This document shows positions 60,301 through 64,000 of a DNA stretch of 64,000 nucleotides, one piece after another. Source of the DNA: Prorocentrum cordatum (taxonomy: Eukaryota > Sar > Dinophyceae > Prorocentrales > Prorocentraceae); the NCBI GenBank assembly GCA_963575745.1, contig CAUYUJ010005002.1, forward strand, positions 1,016,979 to 1,080,978, written 5' to 3'. A model generated the notes under the pieces. That model worked only from the letters and a program-made list of their open reading frames with translations. It ran no database searches and had not been told where the DNA came from. Both the position numbers and the translations under genes were made by a program. Within the stretch, counting starts at the first letter, position 1, and each line of letters starts with the position of its first letter.

Positions 60301-61975
60301 CAGCGTGTTGGGTCCACGCTCTGTTGCATACGTTTTGTTCCGTGTATCTTTCGCCCCTTCCCCCCCATATGTCCGACGTCAGTTGATTATTGCGGCGCTG
60401 CAGGCGAACCAGGTGGGAGGATTGCACAAGCTCGCACAACAGTCCTACCGCATGGGCGCGCTTGCCTATACGGTAAACGGTTTGGGGAAGTATCGGCCCG
60501 CCACAGACGGGGCGCTACCACGTGAATGCGAATGTTATGGGCTTGGTGAGCACTTACCGCTTCTGAACACACTCGAAATTCTGACCTACGAGGTCAGTAA
60601 CAGTCGGGCAGTTCCTGGTGGCATCATTCTTTCACTGGCATCAGGCGGCTTCCTGACCCAGCTGATTGGCCGTTGTTCCTCCTCCTCGTCCTCTTCGCTC
60701 CTCCTCTACGTCATTCGTCCTCCTCCTCCTTCGCCCCTCCTTCCCGCCATTCGTCCTCCACGTCCTCTACATCCCCCCCCCTCCACTGCATCCTTGTGCT
60801 TTACTCTCAAGTGGTGCCTGCGCACGCGGCCCTGGCGGATCGGCTGCATGCTGTGAGCGTGCGGGTGGCACACGCGGTTTGTTGGGCGGCGGCCCTGACC
60901 GGGGGAGCGGCGGCCTCGATGGGCGGTTGCCAGGGCGAAAAGGGGCGGACGATGAGGATGGAGAAGGCAGATAAGTTGCAGTTTTTTCTTGTTGTAGCTT
61001 CTGACGTGCTCACGCTGTGGCGCAAGCGGTACCAGCGCCGCCCGCTTCTGAGCAACGAGCGAATAGAGATAGACAGCTGGCCCCGGAGGGGCCCTAAGCT
61101 TTGCAAACGAAAACAAAACAAAAGGCAGAGAAGAAGGGCGAGGAAGGGGACGTGGATCGAAGAGGGGGAAATGGCACAAACAGAAGCTTTCAGAGCTCCA
61201 CGGGGATTCCTTGGATCGGCGCTGGGACCCCCTGGCGCGCTCCGCGAGCCCGGGAAGGGGTCCAGCACAGATCCAAGGAACCAGTTCGGACCGTCGAAAG
61301 TTTATGTGTATGCAGTTGTTTCTTCCTTCCAGTGGAAGAATACGAGGAGGATGCGGAGGAGGCGAAGAAGAAGGAGAAGGAGGAGGAGGGGGGGAGACAG
61401 GCTGCAAGATAGGGGCCTGGGCGGCAGGGAGTGGTGTGGCAGGGACATGAGGAGGGAGGCAGGGGCGGGGAAGGTCTTGGACCCCACTATCTCCTTGGCC
61501 GCTTGCCGTGTTTGCAGCACGGACTTCTCTCGCTCCAGTTTCATCCGCCCAGTCTCAAGCCCGTCACCTCGCTCCGTCCTCCTCTCCTCTGCCCACTGCG
61601 CGGGAGGGTGCTTCAGCGTTGTTATTGGGCCCCAGGCGAGGGGTTAGCACCGACTTGCCCAGTTTTCATCCGGGTACTGCAGCGATGCAACGGGATTCCA
61701 GAGCTCTCGACCCCGCCTTTATTCAGCCCGTGGGTTCGCTTTACGATCGCTCCGTGGCCTGAGGTTTGGGATCAGGGGCCGAAGCTCAGATGTGGCTTCT
61801 CGCCGAGATGCTGCCACGACGCCGTGGGTAGCTGGACATGTCTGCTTAGCTATACGTTGTTACTCGTTTCTCCTCGTCCTCCTCCTGCGCCTCTGTGGGA
61901 TCCCGCGCGTGTGTGGGATCGCAGATCCAGTGGGGCGGGAATCAGTACGCATTGAAGCCACATGAAGTCACACCA
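60301..61975. other. Unassigned region with CTC and GGA triplet tracts
   Basis: CTC-rich tracts at 60675-60790 and GGA-rich at about 61340-61400. The segment GGATGGAGAAGGCAGA (60957) through GAAGCTTTCAGAGC (61180) recurs at 62049-62200. Open frames up to 324 codons are low-complexity or lack motifs. No gene recognised. Confidence 0.35.
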
Positions 61976-62330
61976 TGGGATGCCAGATGGAGGGCGGGCA
62001 CCCTTGGCCGACCTCGAGACGCAGGACCAGGGGGGCGGAAGATGAGGATGGAGAAGGCAGAGAAGCAGGGCGAGGAAAGGGACGCGGATCGAAGAGGGGG
62101 AAACGTGGATCGAAGAGGAAGGGAACGTGGATCGAAGAGGAAGGGCGAGGAAGGGGACGTGGATCGAAAAGAGGGGGAAACGGCAGAAGCAGAAGCTTTC
62201 AGAGCGCCACGGGGATGCCAGATGGAGGGCCGGCACCCACGGCCGACCTCAAGGCACGGGGCCAGTGGGGCGGGGCGTCACACCAAGGCCACAGTGGAGC
62301 CACAAGGGGGGAGCGGGGGTAAGCCATAGG
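61976..62330. repeat. Tandem duplication with GATCGAAGAGG units
   Basis: GGGATGCCAGATGGAGGGC with CCGACCTC begins at about 61977 and again at about 62212 (offset ~235). Between them, GTGGATCGAAGAGGAAGGG-type units of about 24 bases repeat four times (62085-62175). Glu/Arg/Lys-rich frames are by-products. Confidence 0.65.
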
Positions 62331-62497
62331 AGCCCATTGTGAGGCCAGGCGCCCACGGTCGACCTTTCCTCATCCCATTCTTTTGATTCCTCCTCCTCCT
62401 CCTCGGAGGCCCCCCGAGGGGCGGGCCAGGCGCGCGGTGTCGGGAGGGGATCTCAGGTATTGAATTAGGGTCGGGCCGGCCAAATTCTTTCCCTCCT

Positions 62498-62582
62498 GTG
62501 GCCAGTGCGCTCCTCCTCCTCCTCCTCCTCCCTCCTCCGTCCTCCTCCTCCTCCGTCCTCCTCCTCCTCCTTCTCCTCCGTT
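62498..62582. repeat. (CTC)n tract at the 5' break of LINE C
   Basis: CTCCTC triplets with CCTCCGTC interruptions. The LINE endonuclease frame begins within a few bases of its end, so the tract replaces the missing 5' part. Confidence 0.85.
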
Positions 62583-63800
62583 GCCTGGAATGTGCAAGAT
62601 CCTACCCGAAGAGCCTTTATTGCAGCGGGCGACTTCAATGTCAAGGCTGGGCCAACACGCAGTTACATCGACCCCATGAAGGAAGGCGTTGTTGTCCACC
62701 CCGCTCCCGATGCGCATGGGCAACCACTTCAGCGTTTCTGGGAACGGTTATTCGCCATGGTCGCGGAGATCTCTACGGATTGCCCCACACATTTCTGCAG
62801 ATATACGGCGACGGCGGCCACGCTCGATCGAGTCCTTATTGGTGTTCCTGCCCACTACTGACTGGACGTCGACGTACTGGTTGAGGTGGACATCGATGCC
62901 GCTGCCATCTCGGACTCCAGGCTCATCGACCACACACCTCTCACCATCCTCCTTCGAGACCGAGCACGCCACGATCTGAGAACGAACATTTCAGAACAGG
63001 TTGTCCGAGAGCAACGATATCCCGTAGTAATTCAGCAGCTTTTGGATGCTGCTCAGCTCGATCGTTTCTCAGTGGTTTATCAATGGCGGTGCATGAAGTA
63101 CCTGATGATCGAAGTTGCCCACCAAGTACGTGACGAGTTGCAACGACTCCCGATGTCCCGATCGGGACCTTCGTGCAGAAGGTGGTCGGATCATCGCGCT
63201 GCGTGCAATCTCCCGCTGCATCTGGCGCAAGGACGCCCTCACTGCAGAGAAGTTGCGTGCCACCACGGAGGACGGGGCTCGCTTCCTGACTGTTTCGGAC
63301 GGGGTGGTCCAACTGCAGGCCAGGGCCAACTTCGCCTCCATCATGCACGCCATGAATTTCGAATACATCCAGCGGGAGGCCAGGACTGCTGAAAGCAGGG
63401 CTTCCGAATCGGCTCGCAGGGGACTGGAGGCAGCAGCGGAGGATGAGCGGCGTGCTGCTCGAATGCACAGGCGTCGCTCCAACCTCTGGACCCTTAAAGC
63501 TCGTCGTCTGGTGCTTGCAGGGGTTCGCCCTGAAGGCCTCCACGCGACCTCAGATATTGCCCAAGACCCTGAAGCTAAATCTGCTGCACTCAATGCCCAC
63601 TGGAGGCCGATGTTTGGAGCCAAGAGTGTCAACGATCAGGCCCTGAAGGACTTTCTCGATCAAGTTGCCCCCCAGCAAGCCCAGCTACTCCTTCGGTTGC
63701 CCTCTGAAGCTGAACTTCGCAGTGCCCTTCCCTTAGATATGCTAGACTTTCTGCTCCTGGACACGAACAACTTAGAAAGCGCGCCACTGGATCACCCTGT
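62583..63800 (+). pseudogene. LINE C: APE-type endonuclease and linker, truncated both ends
   Basis: Non-LTR retrotransposon nuclease that would nick the target for reverse transcription. In frame 3, RRAFIAAGDFNVKAGP (about 62611) holds the GDFN catalytic motif. YTATAATLDRVLIGVP (about 62802) matches the S/TxxDRV block. An in-frame TGA at 62859-62861 follows, then VEVDIDAAAISDSRLIDHTPL at 62883-62945, in which the conserved Ser-Asp-His is Ile-Asp-His. Near 63150-63180 the frame shifts to 1 and runs GRIIALRAISRCIWRKDAL, DGARFLTVSDGVVQLQA, a basic helix, then HWRPMFGA and PSEAELRSALP, the segment that precedes the RT fingers. The ORF dissolves into a G/C tract at 63800, so RT is absent. Confidence 0.8.
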
Positions 63801-64000
63801 AATTGAAAAGGGAGGGGGTGCTCGCAGAACCCCACCCCCTCCCCCCCTTCAAAAGGAGGGTGAGATTTTCGACCCCCCCCCTCCCCCCCTTAAGGCGGTG
63901 GGTGTTCCGAACCCCCCCCCCACCCCTGGAAGGGGGAAAGGGTCCGGCCCCCCCCCCTGTCCCCCCTTGGCGCTGGAAAGGGGGGGGGTTCGACCCCCCC
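63801..64000. repeat. C/G-run tandem repeat at window end
   Basis: Repeated C-runs of 6-10 bases separated by TTCGA, TTCCGAA, GGTCCGG and AAAAGG/GGAAAGGG segments, for example TTCGACCCCCCCCCTCCCCC. Strong i-motif/G-quadruplex potential. The repeat may continue beyond the window. Confidence 0.8.

Noticed and set aside
60095-60439. Cys/Val/Tyr-rich minus-strand protein
   Set aside because: It is the translation of the inverted 14-bp satellite (TGYGGTGCAA units) and changes with every indel.

Overview
The window looks like gene-poor, repeat-dominated nuclear DNA of a dinoflagellate. The organism call rests on four things. There is a near-exact copy of the dinoflagellate spliced-leader exon at 32561-32580. 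The GC content is high. There are retroelement polyproteins of types I recognise from dinoflagellate genomes. Stop-free frames are abundant simply because of base composition. A Prorocentrum-like or Symbiodiniaceae-like source is plausible, but I cannot fix genus. No intact, confidently functional host gene was found, and no tRNA, rRNA or CRISPR array was seen.

Layout. 1-8.3 kb: minisatellites (16-bp and 24-bp units), degenerate G/C repeats, a diverged pair of dispersed repeats and AT/GA microsatellites. 8.36-14.38 kb: a decayed tyrosine-recombinase (DIRS/Ngaro-type) retrotransposon, with a gag-like ORF, reverse transcriptase, RNase H, tyrosine recombinase and a C5-methyltransferase-like domain. 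It is bounded by split direct repeats in the order A1-ORFs-B1-A2-B2. 14.4-23.0 kb: a 14-bp satellite followed by five copies of a composite ~1-1.3 kb repeat, one carrying a GAC-triplet expansion, then a 1-kb pentamer array. 23.6-24.6 kb: a foldback element and a CCT-triplet tract. 25.2-26.5 kb (minus): the 3' part of a LINE. 26.6-32.5 kb: degenerate repeats, a 42-bp minisatellite, a 160-bp MITE with target-site duplication, and a second foldback.

32.6-36.8 kb: the spliced-leader relic, then a minus-strand Copia-like gag-protease fragment. 37.3-38.9 kb: a plus-strand LINE fragment ending in RNase H. 41.4-46.6 kb: a ~60-copy array of a 77-bp satellite lying between the terminal inverted repeats of the same MITE family that is present without the array at 30.97-31.13 kb. 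47.5-49.8 kb: a second copy of a foldback repeat and a ~1.05-kb tandem duplication. 50.66-55.62 kb: a Copia LTR retrotransposon with two recognisable diverged LTRs and remnants of gag, protease, integrase, RT and RNase H. 59.0-60.3 kb: an inverted copy of the 15-21 kb composite repeat with its satellite. 62.5-63.8 kb: the endonuclease end of another LINE, running into a G/C tract at the window edge.

Every protein-coding remnant is broken by stops, frameshifts or deletions. Several have lost catalytic residues (RT YVDN to YVGN and HGDD to HGGG; methyltransferase PC to PR). The content is therefore a history of retrotransposition, foldback insertion and satellite expansion rather than an operating gene set. 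Domain calls come from my recognition of family motifs in the translated sequence; no database search was possible.
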